Shown piece by piece: positions 45,037-58,254 of a DNA stretch of 64,000 nucleotides. The DNA comes from Jaltomata sinuosa (lineage: Eukaryota > Streptophyta > Magnoliopsida > Solanales > Solanaceae), in the NCBI GenBank assembly GCA_003996215.1, contig QJPP01000676.1, positions 434,001 through 498,000 on the forward strand, written 5' to 3'. The notes beneath the pieces were generated by a model. It searched no databases, had not been told where the DNA came from, and saw nothing but the letters and a program-made list of their open reading frames with translations. Positions within the stretch are counted from its first letter, which is position 1. Each line of letters opens with the position of its first letter. The translations under genes were made by a program, and so were the position numbers.

Positions 45037-46530
45037 ATGGCTTGTATGAGATTGTCAGCAGGAAAGGACGAGGCCCATGCTCTTGCATCTAGGGCCCCAA
45101 CAAATGGGCCAAGGCAAAGGTCATCCTAAAGGTTGAGGTAGGGAATGGGCTGCAGTTCCATCTAGGACCCAGACTATAGCACCATCACCAGAGCCAAAGG
45201 TACATGTGGAGAAAGCTTAGTATTAGATGAAAGGTATGGGGGCAGTCCAGCCTCCAGCGAGGTTTGTAGCCATGTTGGTCCTTTAGGATAATTTGGTCAG
45301 GCTCCTTGGATTTCTAGAGGGTATGTCACAGAATAGGACTTCCCCTGGTACCCTGAGTAGTTTATAGGTTAGAGATGAGGCACAAACTTTATATCAGGAA
45401 GCAACACCAAGTATTCATAGTTCAGGAGCACAGCCTGTTGTGGTAGCTCCCCATCCAAAGGTATTTCCAATTCCCATAGTTGTTTAACCTATGGCAGCCA
45501 GGCCAGCTATTTGTTCTGATGAGTAGAAAATGCTTGGTAGGTTTATCAAATTGTGTCCTCCAAGGTTTTTAGGTGCTCTGGGAGAGGATACATAAGAATT
45601 TCAAGTGAGTTACTAGGAGAGATTGTATAACCTTGGCTTAGTAGAGTCTCACAGGGGTGATTACACCATACTTAAGATGGAGGGGTCAGTAAAGCAATGG
45701 TGGAAAGCTTATCTTGAGTGCGGACTAGCCAGGTCACCTCCGATGATTTTGGCTTAGTTCTTTTAGGCTTTCTTGGAGAAGTATGTACCTTGTATCATGA
45801 GAAAGAGGTTGAAAGATGAGTTTATTGATGTTCAGCAGAGTTTCATTTTAGTTTTTGAGTATGAGGCATGGTTCCATGTGTCCATGATTATACCTACAAA
45901 GCATGAGCGAGTTTGTTGGTTTTTTAGAGGGTTGGTTCTACTACTGCATTTGGCTATAGAGCAGCTAGTGGTATCACAGGCATTTTTCCTTATAGTTGTT
46001 GATCATGCATGGACTACTAAGGGTACACATCGTGAGGCCTATAAAGGCTACGATAAAAGGCCCCATCGTCAGGGTGGTTTTAGTGGTTCTATGTCTAAAG
46101 GTAAGGGTTTCTCCAGTAGAGGTTACCCTCAGTATTATAAAGCAAGCAAGCTCATACAAGTGGCACTATATTTTTTTAGAGTGGGTATTTGGGTCAGAGT
46201 GGTCAAGGCAGCCGAAGTTTAGGTCAGACTTCATGGGGTGCACATTTAGGGTATTCAGGCCATGGTGGCCATTTTTGTTCAGCCAGGTTATCAAAACAGG
46301 GTGAATCTGGTAGAGGTTCCTACAAGTACAGAGAGTTGGGAGACTTTTCTCTAGATTGTCCCAAGTTAAGGCAGAGTAGGCAGCAGGGTCAGTTGGTTTA
46401 GTCCCCCAAGGCTCCAGTGCCATCGGACAGAGATGGTTTATAAGGTAGTAAGGGTGATCCCCATAGTGCTAGAGGTACTTCTCAGATGGGTAGATTAGGT
46501 GGTCCAGGCATAAGGAAATAGACTGAGGCA
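45037..46530 (+). pseudogene. Element C gag, degenerate
   Basis: From ATG at 45037 the Gag order can be followed through stops: a Gly/Arg-rich start, the capsid segment (KLCPPRFLGALGED, ERLYNLGLVESHRG, VKQWWKAYLECG) and a 149-codon open piece (45773-46222). After a frame change, a decayed zinc knuckle (YRELGDFSLDCPK, missing the first Cys) follows near 46325. Confidence 0.75.
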
Positions 46531-49500
46531 TCAGATGTTGTCATCACTAGTATGATCTATGTTTGTCATCAGTCAACTTCTGTATTATTTGATCTGGGGT
46601 TTACATTTTCATATGTGTCTGCCTACTATGCTACTCATTTGAAGTTATTATGTGAGTCATTGCATGTGCCTATACATGTGCATACTCCTATAGGTGATTC
46701 TTGATTAGTGGATTGTATGTATTGGTCTTGTGTGGTGACTATATTGTGGTATGACACATGGGTTGACTTGATTATCTTAGATATGATGGATTTCGACATG
46801 ATTCTAGGCATGGATTAGCTATCTTCTTATCATGTAGTATTGGATTACTTTTCTAAGGTTGTTACCTTGTATATGTCTAGTATCACTCTTGTTGTATGGA
46901 AGGGTACTGATAATCACGTGCCAAGAGGAGTTATATTATTTTTTAGGGCGTGGCGATTGGTAGGTAAGGTGTGTTTGGCTTACCTTGCCTATGTTTATGA
47001 TACTAGTGTCCGCACTCTATCCTTTGAGTTAGTTCTTGTGGTTTCTGAGTTTTTAGATATGTTTCCTACTAATCTATTGGTTCTTCCTCCTGATCATGAC
47101 ATTAACTTTGGCATTAATGTTAAGCTAGGCTCTCAGCCTATTTCTATTCCACAATATCTGCGAAGTTGAGTGAGCTTAAAGAGCAATATTAGAATCTTCT
47201 GACTAAGGGTTTCATTAGGCCTAGTGTGTCTTTGTGGGTGCTCGTGTTCTATTCGTTAAGAAGAAGGATGGTTTCTTGTGTATGTGTATTAACTAGAGAC
47301 AGCTAAATAACGTGACCATTAAGAACAGGTATCTGATGTCGCATATTGATGACTTTTTGGACCAGCTACAGGGTGCGGCAGTTTATTCTAAGATACACTT
47401 TAGATGGTCTTATCACTAATTGAGGATCAGGGATGCGGACATTCCAAAGATTACCTTTAGGACTCAATACGGCCACTATAAGTTCCTAATCATGTCTTTT
47501 GGTTTTACCAATGCCCTAACAACGTTCATATAGTTGATGAACCATATGTCTAGAGCTTATTTGGAATCATTTGTCATAGTGTTCATCAATGACATCTTAG
47601 TCTACTCGAGGAGTAGAGAGGAGCATGAGAAACAATTAGGAGTTGTGCTTCAGACTTTGCGAGATCAGTAGTTGTATACCAAGTTCACTAAGTATGGGTT
47701 TTGTCTTATGTCCATGGAATTCTTAGGGCACGTGGTGTCCAAAGATGAGATTATGATGGATCCAGCAAAGATTGAGGCAGTTTATGATTGGGCTAGGCCC
47801 ACTTCTCCTATCAAATTTTATAGTTTCATCGGGTTGGCATGTTACTAGAGATGGTTTATGGAGGAATTTTCTTCTATAGCAGCACTTTTGCCTAGACTGA
47901 CTCAGAAGAATGACCCTTTCTAGTGGTTCGACGAGTGTGAGGCGAGCTTTCTGAAGCTCATGCCTTATTGACTTCAGCTCTAATTCTTACTCTTTCAGTT
48001 GAGGGCCAGGGGTTTACCGTATGTTATGATACTTCAAGAGTTTGGTTGGGTTATGTATTTATGCAGCAGGACAGAGTTATTGCATATACTTCCCGACAGC
48101 TAAAGTTTCATTAAAGGAACTACCACACTCATGACTTGAAGCTGGCGGTGGTTGTCTTTGCATTGAAGATTTGGAGGCACTATTTGTATGGAGTTCATTG
48201 TGAGATCTTCATTGACCATCATAGTCTTCAGTACATTTTCAGCCTGAAGGACCCAGCCTGAAGGACCTTAATTTGAGATAGCATAGGTTGTTGGATTTAC
48301 TAAAGGACTATGACATATCGATTTTCTACCACCTGGGCAAGGCAAATATAGTGGCAGATGCCTTGAGACAGAAGGCGGTAAGTATGGGGAGGTTGGAATT
48401 TCTGGTGAAGGAGAAGAGACCTTTGGTTTTGGACATCCAGACCACAGATAACATGTTAGTTAGACTTGATATTTCTGAGCCTTGCTGGATTCTTGCTTGT
48501 GCTAAGGCTAGGCCTCTGTTATTGGAGCAGATTTGGGCACATCCATTTGAGGATGTGAATTTCAGGATGATTCAAGATAAGGTGTTGAGTGATGAGGATA
48601 GAAGGCAACCTTAGATTTGGAGGGTGTCTTGAGGATTAAGGGTCATATCTGTATTCCTAGAGTTGGAGACATGGTGAGATTGATTATGGAGGAGGCCCAT
48701 TATTCTAGATATTCCATTCATCTGGGGGCAGAAAAGATGTACCATGACTTGAGGCAGAACTACTAGTGGTGTGGGATGAAATGGGATATCTTGGTTTTTT
48801 GTGTCTAGGTGCTTGAACTATCAGCCGGTGATGTATGAGCACTACAGACCAGGTGGTTTGACCCAGAGGCTACCCATTCCTAAGTGGAAGTGGGAGCGGA
48901 TAGATATGGACTTCGTGGTAGTCTTGCCACATACTTTTTGGAGGTTTGATGCTATTTGGGTCATCGTGGATAGGTTGACCAAGTCTGCTCACTTTCTGCC
49001 AGTTCAGACTTTGTACAGTTCAGAGAGGTTGGCTCAAATCTACATTCAGGATATTGTCCATTTGCACGGGGTGCCTATTTCTATCATTTCTGACCATTGT
49101 ACTCAATTTACATTATGTTTCTAGAGGTCGATTCAGAGAGAGTTGGGTACTCAAGTTGAGATTATCACAGATTTCCATCCGTAGATTGATGGTCAGTCCG
49201 AGTGAACTATTCAGGTTCTGGAGGATATGAACGGGCATGCGTTATTTATTATTTTAGAGGTCAGTGGGATCACTTCTTGGCCTTGGCAGAGTTTACATAC
49301 AATAATAGCTACTAGGGGTGGACATGGTATGGGATATATCGAATTACCATACCAAACAAAATATTTTGATACCATGGTTTTGGTATTATGGTGTTTTGTA
49401 TGGTATATGGTATACATTTTATATTTTTTTGGTATTTGATATAGTATTTGGTAATTATAAATGACATACCAAAATATCAAATACCATATCAAAGTATATA

Positions 49501-50000
49501 GTTACACAAATAATTTATAAATATTATTAAAAAGTAACAAATATACAATCTATTACTATAAAACCAAATGGTTAGACGTTGAAACTCTGACTACTCTATT
49601 CTGATTGAAATATCTTTTTTGTGTAATTGATGAACAAAAGGAGTTGTATGTACTTAATATATTTTTCTACATGTGTTATGTGTTAGTGTGATATGATTGA
49701 GACCTTCTTTTGAAAAGTCAAAGTGATAATACTCTATTATACAATTATATATTAGTCGAACTGGAACTAACTATGATTACCAATATATCATACCAAAAAA
49801 TACTAAAACCAAACTTCAAAATACCAAACCATACAAACTAAGTTTGTATGGTAATGTTATACTATTTTTAAAAATTGAATACTAAAATTACCGTATAAAA
49901 GATTCAAATATTGTACCATACCATACAATGCCCACCCCTAATAGTTACCATTCGAGTATTCAAATGGCTATATTTGAGACATTGTATGGCGATGTGCAAA
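46531..50000 (+). pseudogene. Element C pol (PR, RT, RNase H, integrase), degenerate and truncated
   Basis: The protease lies at 46530-46830 (VLFDLGFTFSYVS and FDMILGMD boxes). RT lies at 47150-47800; its metal-binding box reads FINDILVYS at 47582-47608, so the first catalytic Asp is Asn (AAT at 47588-47590). RNase H lies at 48000-48290, the integrase HHCC zone at 48640-48830, and its core at 48900-49200 (DAIWVIVDRLTKSAHFLPVQ, then SIISDHCTQFT). A MITE splits the frame at 49313; coding resumes SYHSSIQMAIFETLYG at 49945 and stops near 50000. The chromodomain and 3' LTR are absent. Confidence 0.85.
49313..49940 (+). mobile_element. hAT-like MITE, 628 bp
   Basis: The ends are inverted: TAGGGGTGGACATGG at the left and CCCACCCCTA at the right (with CATAC/GTATG runs further in). 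The flanks show an 8-bp duplication with one difference: ATAGCTAC (49305-49312) and ATAGTTAC (49941-49948). Removing the element and one copy restores the integrase codons NNSYHSS. The interior is AT-rich and full of GGTAT/ATACC words. No transposase is seen. Size, TIR and 8-bp duplication fit a non-autonomous hAT element. Confidence 0.88.
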
Positions 50001-50100
50001 GATTTCAAGACATTTTTAATGCTTAAAACTAAGGATTTTGGAAGTTCTTAAGTTTTTTATTGTTATATATGATTTTCATTTACTACATGTGCAGGGAAAC

Positions 50101-51525
50101 TGACTTTGGGCATGTAAGTTGTGAATTCTGCTGAAGTATAGTGACCTACGAGCCGTGAAGCGCCTCATGGGTCATAAGGATAGCCGTGGGATCTTTCCAG
50201 AGAAAATTGCAAGTATAATTCACCCGATGGATGCCTTCAATAGATCGTGGGACATGCCATGAGCCATCAAGTCCAGTCGTGAAGTCGTTCCAGTGTGCAT
50301 TACAAGATAAGCTTCAACCAACGGATGCCTACGATGAACTGTTACATGTGCCATGAGCCGTTGAGTCCAAATTGTGAGATAAAGATAGAGAAGGTTGCAA
50401 GTTGGACTTTAATCGAGAAGCCTATGAAATTGTGAGGTGTACCATGGGCCATCGTCCAGAGCCATAAGATTAAGGCAGAATGATATCAGAGAAGCGGATG
50501 AGAAGTTCACGATTCACCGTGATGAACCATTGAACGTATTATGGTCTGTGAGGTGAACCATGAGACAAGCAGCAGTCAACATTCCCAGTTCAATTAGGAT
50601 TCAATCTCTATGTATATGAATCATTTATTTAGGGTATCTTTTACCCATTTCTCATCATATACGACTAGTATCGATATTGTTGACATTGTTTTACATTGCT
50701 TTGAGGATTAATACGAAGTTCATTCTTTGTTCTTGATTCTTGAAGATTATATTTGATATTGCTCTTGGATTTTTATGGTTAATACGAATAAGTTATTCTT
50801 TATGAATTATTCAATGATTTCTCAAGCATGAGTATCTAAACACCATAACAAGGATGGTGGGAATCATGATGAACTAACAAACATAGGTTAAACAACTAGT
50901 GATTCTTGAATGATGATCTTGCATGTATTGTTATTTTCTTGACTTTAACTGCTTTTTAATGGTTGCAAATTTTAGAACCCACCATTAACCTTTACTTACC
51001 AGACCAAGGAGGTAATAGGTTAAGAAAGAGATTAATAACAAATATTTGAGGCTACCAACCCTTGTCTAATGACTTGAGACCGACCGGAGATAATTAATTT
51101 TAGATAATTAATGAAGTTTAGTAATTCAACACTTGTGAGACCGACCAAAGATCAAGTGAAATTTTTCTGAGTGGGCCAACTGGACCTTAGTTGAACCATA
51201 GTATATCGTTAGTTTTGCATGCATATCACCAGGATAGATAACAAGTTACATATACCTACTAAGTCATAAAATCGTGAGGACCACAATTCTAGTTACTTCT
51301 AATCATCTTAATACAAATAATTGGTTACTGATAATCTATAAACACTTGTCAACTTTTACTTTTTATGCAAACCCCCTTGAAATAAATGACTACTGAGTCA
51401 AAAATTCACTACTAACAACGTTCTTCCATATTCTCTGTGGGATTCAACCCCAAGTCATAATTAAATTCTATATTTGACATCGACTATTTTATATCTCATT
51501 TAAGAGGTGTAGTTTGCACATGTCA
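50101..51525 (+). repeat. LTR of another element with its PBS
   Basis: The segment starts TGACTTTGGGCATG and ends GCACATGTCA, and is followed at 51531-51548 by TGGCATCATTGTCGGGGA, a PBS-type sequence like the tRNA-Asp type. Its last 120 bases resemble 280-403. Almost no interior follows. It contains many GTGARCCRT/ATGRRYC-type phrases. The left end is uncertain. Confidence 0.5.
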
Positions 51526-51554
51526 AATTTTGGCATCATTGTCGGGGAATATGA

Positions 51555-52685
51555 TTTAGAATTTGTCTTTAGTGCATATTTCTTTAGAAAATACCACAAC
51601 TTAGGGATAAATTCATAGTTTCTCAACTCATGGTGAAAACTTATGTAAATCATTAAAACATAATACAATTCATATAGAACAAGATACAAATCATGTAGGA
51701 ATCATAAAGACAGAATACTGAAATAATTTGCATAGTTGGGTAGGGACCCTAATCATGAAAATCAAGAATATTTAAAGAAGAAACTAGAGTTTTGGGCATA
51801 AGGGTGAACTAAACTCTTACAAAATACCTACATACCTGGTGGATGACAATCCCTACAAGAAATCTGAAGTTGGAGCTTGGAGAAAAAAGCCCTAGGTCTG
51901 GAAGTTTGCATGAGAATGCTCTTTTCTGACTTGAGATTGAATTTAGAGAATCTGACTTGTTTTTTAGGATTAGACTTAATAAAATAAGCCTAAGGCTGTT
52001 TATAGTCACAGCCAAAATAGAAGGGAAAGGTCTGATATACCCCTGAGAAATTTTAAAAGAGAACTGCTAAAATTCGAGACTCAGATACCACGACTTGGTT
52101 GACGGGCTGTAAACCAATTTGTAGTCTTGTCCAAAAGCCTTGGGGGTTCTCTGATCTGAGGAAACTACGACTCCACAGGATGGACCGTACTCGTGAACGA
52201 TGATTCATCATGTGGCTCATGGTTCCTGGGTTTTTAGTTTGGTCTAAGGATTCCACGAGTCAAAGGATGGATCGTTGTTCTGATGTACGGTCTGTAGTCT
52301 GACTCGTGGTTTTTGGGCTTGAAATGATGGTCCTCTGATAAAGGGGAACCATGAGTGACAGGATGGATCGTGGTTCTAAACTATGGTTCGTGATCCCATT
52401 TGTGGTTCTGAGTAAGGGAATTGGTACTTCTCTGATCTTTTGATCCATGAGTAAAACTATGGCCCGTGGTCCTGGACTACAGCCCGTAATCGAACTTGTG
52501 GTTGTTGGGACATGAATTGGGGGTCTACTGGAAATAGGAATTATAGTTGAGATGTGGACCGTGGTTCCAAACTATGGTCCGTGATCTTAAGCGTGGTTCC
52601 TACAAACTTAGATTTTTTTTCTGAAATTTTATTTCCTTCTGGTTTTTGGAGCTAAGTCTGGGCTAGGAAGTTCTGGGGTGTTACA
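51555..52685 (-). repeat. LTR (partial) of element D
   Basis: On the minus strand it starts TGTAACACCCC at 52685, matching the LTR start at 59496. It continues through repeats of CCGTGGTTC/CATGRGTC phrases, then a part like 58590-58700 (GGGCATAAGGGTGAA). It is cut at the left by the LTR remnant above. Confidence 0.75.
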
Positions 52686-52922
52686 ATATCTCCCCTTTGA
52701 GATCATTCGTCCTTGAATGAAGACTAGACAAGCTGAGTTTGAAGGGAAAGAGCTGCAATCCCTACTAACTGAGTACTAGAAACTGATACCTAACTGAACT
52801 GAGTTCCACGAATATGTAAATATGTTGAAATGAAAGGATAACTGAGGGAACAAGGTACTGGGACTGAACTACACAAGATTAAGTTGAGATATTGGAGAGG
52901 AACTATTACCTTAAGCTGAAGC

Positions 52923-53115
52923 TTAATCGGAAGGGAAGAGGCAAGGGTACTTGGCCATCATGGCTGCTTCTGCTTCCCAAGTAGCTCCTTCTACGAATTG
53001 ATTTCTCCACAAAACCTTTACTGAAGCGACTTCCTTATTTCTCAACCTAAGAACCTGACGGTCAAGAATCTCAACTGGAACCTCCTCATAGGCAAGGCTA
53101 TCCTTCATAGCCACA
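52923..53115 (-). pseudogene. Element D chromodomain
   Basis: The 71-codon frame contains a typical integrase-linked chromodomain: SLAYEEVPVEILDRQVLRLR, then EVASVKVLWRNQFVEGATWE and a KYPCLFP end. Chromodomains can guide insertion to particular chromatin. It ends about 240 bases before the LTR start. Upstream of about 53115 the integrase is missing. Confidence 0.85.
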
Positions 53116-54130
53116 CCTAATAACCATAAACCTGTCATTTAACCATACCAAATTCCCTTTTTTAACCTGTCATTTAATTTTCCAAGCTTTTCTAGTTTCC
53201 CGAGCCTTCCTGACATCCTAGATCCTGGATTCTATCATCAAACCTAATAACCATAAACAGTCCAGCATTTAACCATACCATATCCCCACTCAATTATTTC
53301 CTAATTCAAATCAGCTAAGCACAATACTCCTCAAGACTCCGTGCTCGAACGCTTAGACATGGTTTCTCCTTTCTGTCTATATAATAAATACGAAGAGGAA
53401 GCAGGTCAATCAACTCAATGAAGAAAACCTATCCTACCTAGATGCCAAGCAGTTGTACCATATAATTTCTGACTCCGTGAAGGCGTTCCTTGATGATTTG
53501 TAGGCCCGAATCTGTGGTTTCACGTCCTTTTTGCTAGAATTCCTCCTCCTCATAGCTCTCATGCCTTGGAGAATCCTAGGAGGATTTTTGGAGTAACCCT
53601 CATCTATTTTTGGGGCTGAAGGGAAGAGAATGGAATTATAAAACCCATTTTTGGGTTTTCTGATCTCGTTGTTCTGCTATAGCGGTCCACGCTCCTCTAT
53701 AGCGGTACCACCGTAGTGGAATCGACTGCTATAACAGAGGTTGCGATAGCGCTGTGTCAACCTCTATTGTAGTTGACATGGAATAAAAAGTTGTAAAGTT
53801 TTCCAAAAGTATCTATTTTACAACACACTTCAAATCTTGACATTCCAAACCAACCCTTTCACGTCAACTTTGATATCAGGAGTTCTACTAAGCTGAATTC
53901 ACCTCTCAAAAGTCACATGAACTCCTTAACGCCTTAGCTAATGGAAAATTATCTCCACCTTAGACATTTTACCCAATCCTTTCCTGGATTTCCCTAGACC
54001 TTACCTCGCTCCGTATTCATCTGAGACTAGCCTAGCCCGAAATTTCTAACTACCCAACCCAGAAGTTTTTCTAACCCGCTCTTCGCACGAATATCTCACC
54101 CATAATGAGGTGACTTTTAATAGTGACTGA
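53116..54130. other. Mixed repeat DNA, no gene
   Basis: Two related strings (CCTAATAACCATAAAC and CATTTAACCATACCA) occur at 53116-53151 and again at 53244-53280, about 130 bases apart. At 53680-53780 there are TATAGCGGT repeats in both directions. I see no coding domain. Confidence 0.4.
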
Positions 54131-56255
54131 ATAGGTCATTACAGGATAACAAACCATTATTTGGATTCACAACCCGTGATCTAACCTGTGGTCTAGGCTT
54201 TATGACTCTCCTCCTTGAAAACCATAGGTGACTTCATGGATGGTGGTTTGGAACTACGGTTGTCCTGTCACCCATCATTTTAACCATCTGAGGAACCCCA
54301 TTCAGAGTCTATAATCCATGACTTAATAGATGGTCTGTCATCTAATTCCACGGACTGTCCTGTCAGTCATGATTCCTAAGGAACAAAGGACCCCCATTTT
54401 CCCTAGCTCAAACCATTATTCACAACACCATCTGACATTTAATTTCACAAACCATCAACTGACTCATGGAATGAAGGTTTAGTAGACCTTAAAAAAAGGT
54501 TTCAGGTTCCACGAGTCATTCCATCGGCCGTGGATTGATTCCACCGGCCGTGGTTCTACCCATGAAACGTTTTGGCTGCCTGATTTAAGAACCCATTCAG
54601 TAAGGGTAAATCAATTTTTTCTCCACTTTTTAAAGGCTAAGCTATGTCATTTTGGCTAACCTAAGCCTAATTATTAAGCCTAAAGCTACCCAAATCCCTC
54701 ATTCCCTCAGAATTAGAACGACACTTAGAAAAAAACAAATAAAAGAAACGCCTCTTTCCTCTCAAGAACAAGCAGAAGGGTTCTTCAATCTCAGGCTCCG
54801 AACCCAAGGATTTCACTAAGGGTTTTTCTCTAAAGTATGTGGGAATTCATCAATGGGTATCCTTTCAATCATTGAGTCCCTAAATTAATTCAGTTTCAGT
54901 TTAGTCTTCACAACCTAGGGTTCTTGAATTTCATGAATCCCTTGTATTTTAGTTCCCTTGTTATGTATGAACCTTTATTTCACGTACCCTTGAAGTCTAG
55001 CATTGTGTATACTCAGAATTATCAAACACTCAGTATGTTGTTAAATTCATAATTTTGAATTATGATTGTGAACTGCATATTTTATTCAGATTCTAGAATT
55101 GTTAAAAATAGTTCAATTCCTCAGGATGGTGGGTTATGAACACCCGATCAGTTTAGGAGTTCATGCATTTTTAGTTAGCTGCTCAGTTCTTCAAAATTAC
55201 ATGATTAGAATGCTTTCAGTCTTAGCATTTTTTGTCATTCTCAGAAATTTAGTATTTTGAGCTATCCAGTATGTCAATTTATTTGCATATTCAGTTGGGA
55301 GTAGTACTTAGCACCGAGCAGGCGCTGGAATGAAGGCTCACCCATCAGTTAAACTGATATTTTTAGCAGAAGTCCCAAAACTATGGCACCACCGTAGGTT
55401 CTAAAGGTCACCCGTCTGATCAGGCTTCACACCTTAGTCCTATTGGACATCAGATTAGTGGATCCACGACAGTCAATGTTTGTACCCTTGGCAAGGTATG
55501 AACACCCTCCTTGTCAGGGTTACAGGTTAGACCCATAGTTAGCTCAATTTGAGGTATGTCAGTTAACAGTAGCTCCCACATTATAGATTCAGTTATTGCA
55601 TGACCTTGTAGTCAATTATTCAGTTCAGTATTGTACAGTTTCATGTATATCTACTTGGTCATTGCATCAATTTTTATCTTTCAGTTTCATATTCATATTA
55701 TCTTTTATATTTAGTTTACCTCATCATATCCAACATGTCTAGATTAGTGCATATCATGCATGCTCAGTACATTCAAATTACTGACACATACTTTTGTGTT
55801 ACATCCTATTATGATGTAGGTTCAGGCGCTCAGCATCCCGATCGCACTTAGTATGATTTTCCAGTCTTCTTAACAACAGAGTTGGTGAGTCCTCATATTT
55901 CGAGGACAAGATTTATGTTCACTTTTATTTCAGTCTTTGTTCAATTTTCAGACTATTAGAGTTAGTTGGGGGCTTGTCCCAACAACTCATCTCAGTAGAG
56001 GTTTTCAGACATAGAGTTAGTTTTCAGCTTTTACAATTAGTTGACATTTCAGACTTTTATATATATATATATATATTCAGAGATTGTTGGTTTACTTTCC
56101 AAACTTATGTTATTAAACTAGTTTAGATTCTGCACAGATATTGTTTTAATCAGAATATATAGTATATGCTAGATCATGGGTTAGTTTGGGGTCACTTGTG
56201 GCTCTAAGCACTGTGTTGTATCTAAGGGGTAGCCTCGGGTCATGAAAAAATGATT
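54131..56255 (+). repeat. LTR-like sequence, plus orientation
   Basis: It has the layout of the LTRs at 51555-52685 and 56951-59496 but on the other strand: CCRTGRTYC phrases (54170-54560), a promoter-like AT-rich middle, a part with GTCACCCGTCTGATCAGG-like strings, and an end like GGGTAGCCTCGGGTCATGA at 56227-56245. No PBS follows, so it may be a solo LTR. A (TA) run lies at 56059-56078. Confidence 0.5.
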
Positions 56256-56950
56256 AATAAATACAGTGTCGCTTTGTCTAGCGACCAAAGTCAAAATTTG
56301 AGTGACTTTGAATGCAAACTATAACCTCTTTTGAAGGTGGATGAGCAATCGAATATCCCTTCGAGTTTAAATAAATAGTAAATTCCACTTTTGGGTAAAA
56401 TAATGAATATCGCTTCTAAACATCATATATTCATTATGATTAATCACTTACTGGAGATTTAGGAGGTATGACATTGCTTGTGCTTTGAATTGCTTTTCTC
56501 ATGTTTGATGAACTTCGATGATCTTTCCTGCATCCACAGAAAGATTGTTAAATCATGGAAGCTCTTCCACTTCTTACTCTTTTCCATCATCCTGGATCTC
56601 TTTTTGCCAGCTCTGAGCATTTGGCTTCACTATATTTCTTTAAATAAAGGTATATGTTGAATAATAGAGTCTTTTTGTTGATCTCATGACAACTTTGTGA
56701 AACCAATATGGACACATTCTAGAGTCACTCATATAATAGCTTCTAACATAATATATGACTATTCACTACTACAAAATTATCTATAAATAATAAAGACATT
56801 TAAATAACATAGATAAAGCCATTCTACTTTCCCAAACACGGGTAGCTCACCACTATTCCAAATTGGACACAACCTCGAATGATCAAAATCATTGGGGGCC
56901 ATCAGTTCTATGATTTGTATTAAAAAATGCAACAAGAGTAGTATGAGTAA
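56256..56950. other. No gene identified
   Basis: A 60-codon frame at 56478-56660 is hydrophobic and has no recognised domain. Nothing else is supported. Confidence 0.4.
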
Positions 56951-57915
56951 TGTCACCTCCCAAGGTTACACCCTAGACGTAACATGGGACTCGGGACCAC
57001 GAGGATCCCAAGCTAACCCTTGGTCATAGCATTCTCAAGTATAACAAGGATAAGACATAGAGAAGCATCGTAAGAGAATCCAAATAGGAAGCATAATCAT
57101 ATAAAAGATAGTCGAATAAGAAGTACAACTCAATAGTCATCTCATAACATCTATTTCTGAAAAGCCTCTAATACTATCATAGAGAGTTGATGGGACAATA
57201 CCCCAACTAACTCGATAATCTAGTACGTAAAGGAAGCATGAAACTAAAATAAGGCCTAGTAATCAAACTATGAGGAATCACCAAGCTGACTGAGGGAGTG
57301 GCCTGGAGCTCTAGCCACGAACCTTAGAAGGTATGCCTGAATCTGCATCATTAAAGGATGCAGTGCAATATGCGTCAGTACTATGGAATGTACTAAGTAT
57401 GTGAGCAATGCATAAATAGAGTGAAACATGCTTTAAAACGTATTTAGGTATATCCATGCATAGTAAAGATCATGAGAAGATATCATAGTGGAAATAAAAT
57501 AATAAGGCATAAGCCAACTTCAAAATGATAGTTCAGAAGAGAGTTCATAATGCTTAGAAAACTTAAAAGGAAACATACATACGGGAGTTTCTTATAACCG
57601 ACATAAGGCAATGTGAGCTACATGGAATCTAACTATATAACCCCAGTTAGCAAAGCTGACTTCGAACCCTGCCAAGGAACAAGTCACCATACCCAAATAT
57701 AACCCTAGTTGGCAAAGTTGTCCTATGCCCCGCTCAGGCAAGGACACCATACATGAAGACATGGATCCACTCTCTCTATCCTTTAAGGTACATTTCAATT
57801 CATAACCTACGCTGGCAACGTAGTTTCTAGAACTAAGGGCAATCTCATCCCGTCCAACTTGATGTTAAATACTACTCCCAAAACATGCATACATATAGCT
57901 CATAATCATATCATA

Positions 57916-58011
57916 GGGCATACTCTCATGCCAAATCTAGTTCATAATGAGGGCATACTCTCATGCCAAATCTTGTTCATAATAAGGGCATACTCTCATG
58001 TCAAATCTTGT
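57916..58011 (+). repeat. 35-bp tandem repeat, three copies
   Basis: The unit GGGCATACTCTCATGCCAAA plus 15 more bases occurs at 57916, 57951 and 57986 (the last partial). The same three-copy array lies at about 63222-63321 in the other LTR. Confidence 0.9.
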
Positions 58012-58130
58012 TTGTCAAGCATGAAAATACATCGGGTATCATGCAACTTTCATATTGTAGTTCATAAGCTTAGCATAGCCATAATTCAAAAACATGCTTT
58101 TCTTTCTAAATTCATACTTGAAGAATTAAG

Positions 58131-58254
58131 CATGCAATTTCGTAAATACATAGAGGCCATGATATCTAATCATGCCAAGTTTCTCTTGAAAACATGCAAT
58201 TTCATAAATACCTAAGGGCCATGATATCTAATCATGCCAACTTTCTCTTGAAAA
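58131..58254 (+). repeat. 62-bp tandem duplication unique to the left LTR
   Basis: Two copies start with CATGCAATTTC at 58131 and 58193. The right LTR has a single copy (from 63436), so the duplication arose after insertion or is an LTR-specific change. Confidence 0.85.

Noticed and set aside
49211..49492. Tyr/Ile-rich frames around 49227-49492
   Set aside because: They lie in the AT-rich MITE and have no transposase features.
56478..56660. Small hydrophobic frame
   Set aside because: No similarity recognised, short, flanked by repeats. Not enough to call a gene.
57916..58011. CRISPR-like regular repeats
   Set aside because: The 35-bp units are directly adjacent with no spacers. They are a tandem repeat in an LTR of a plant genome.
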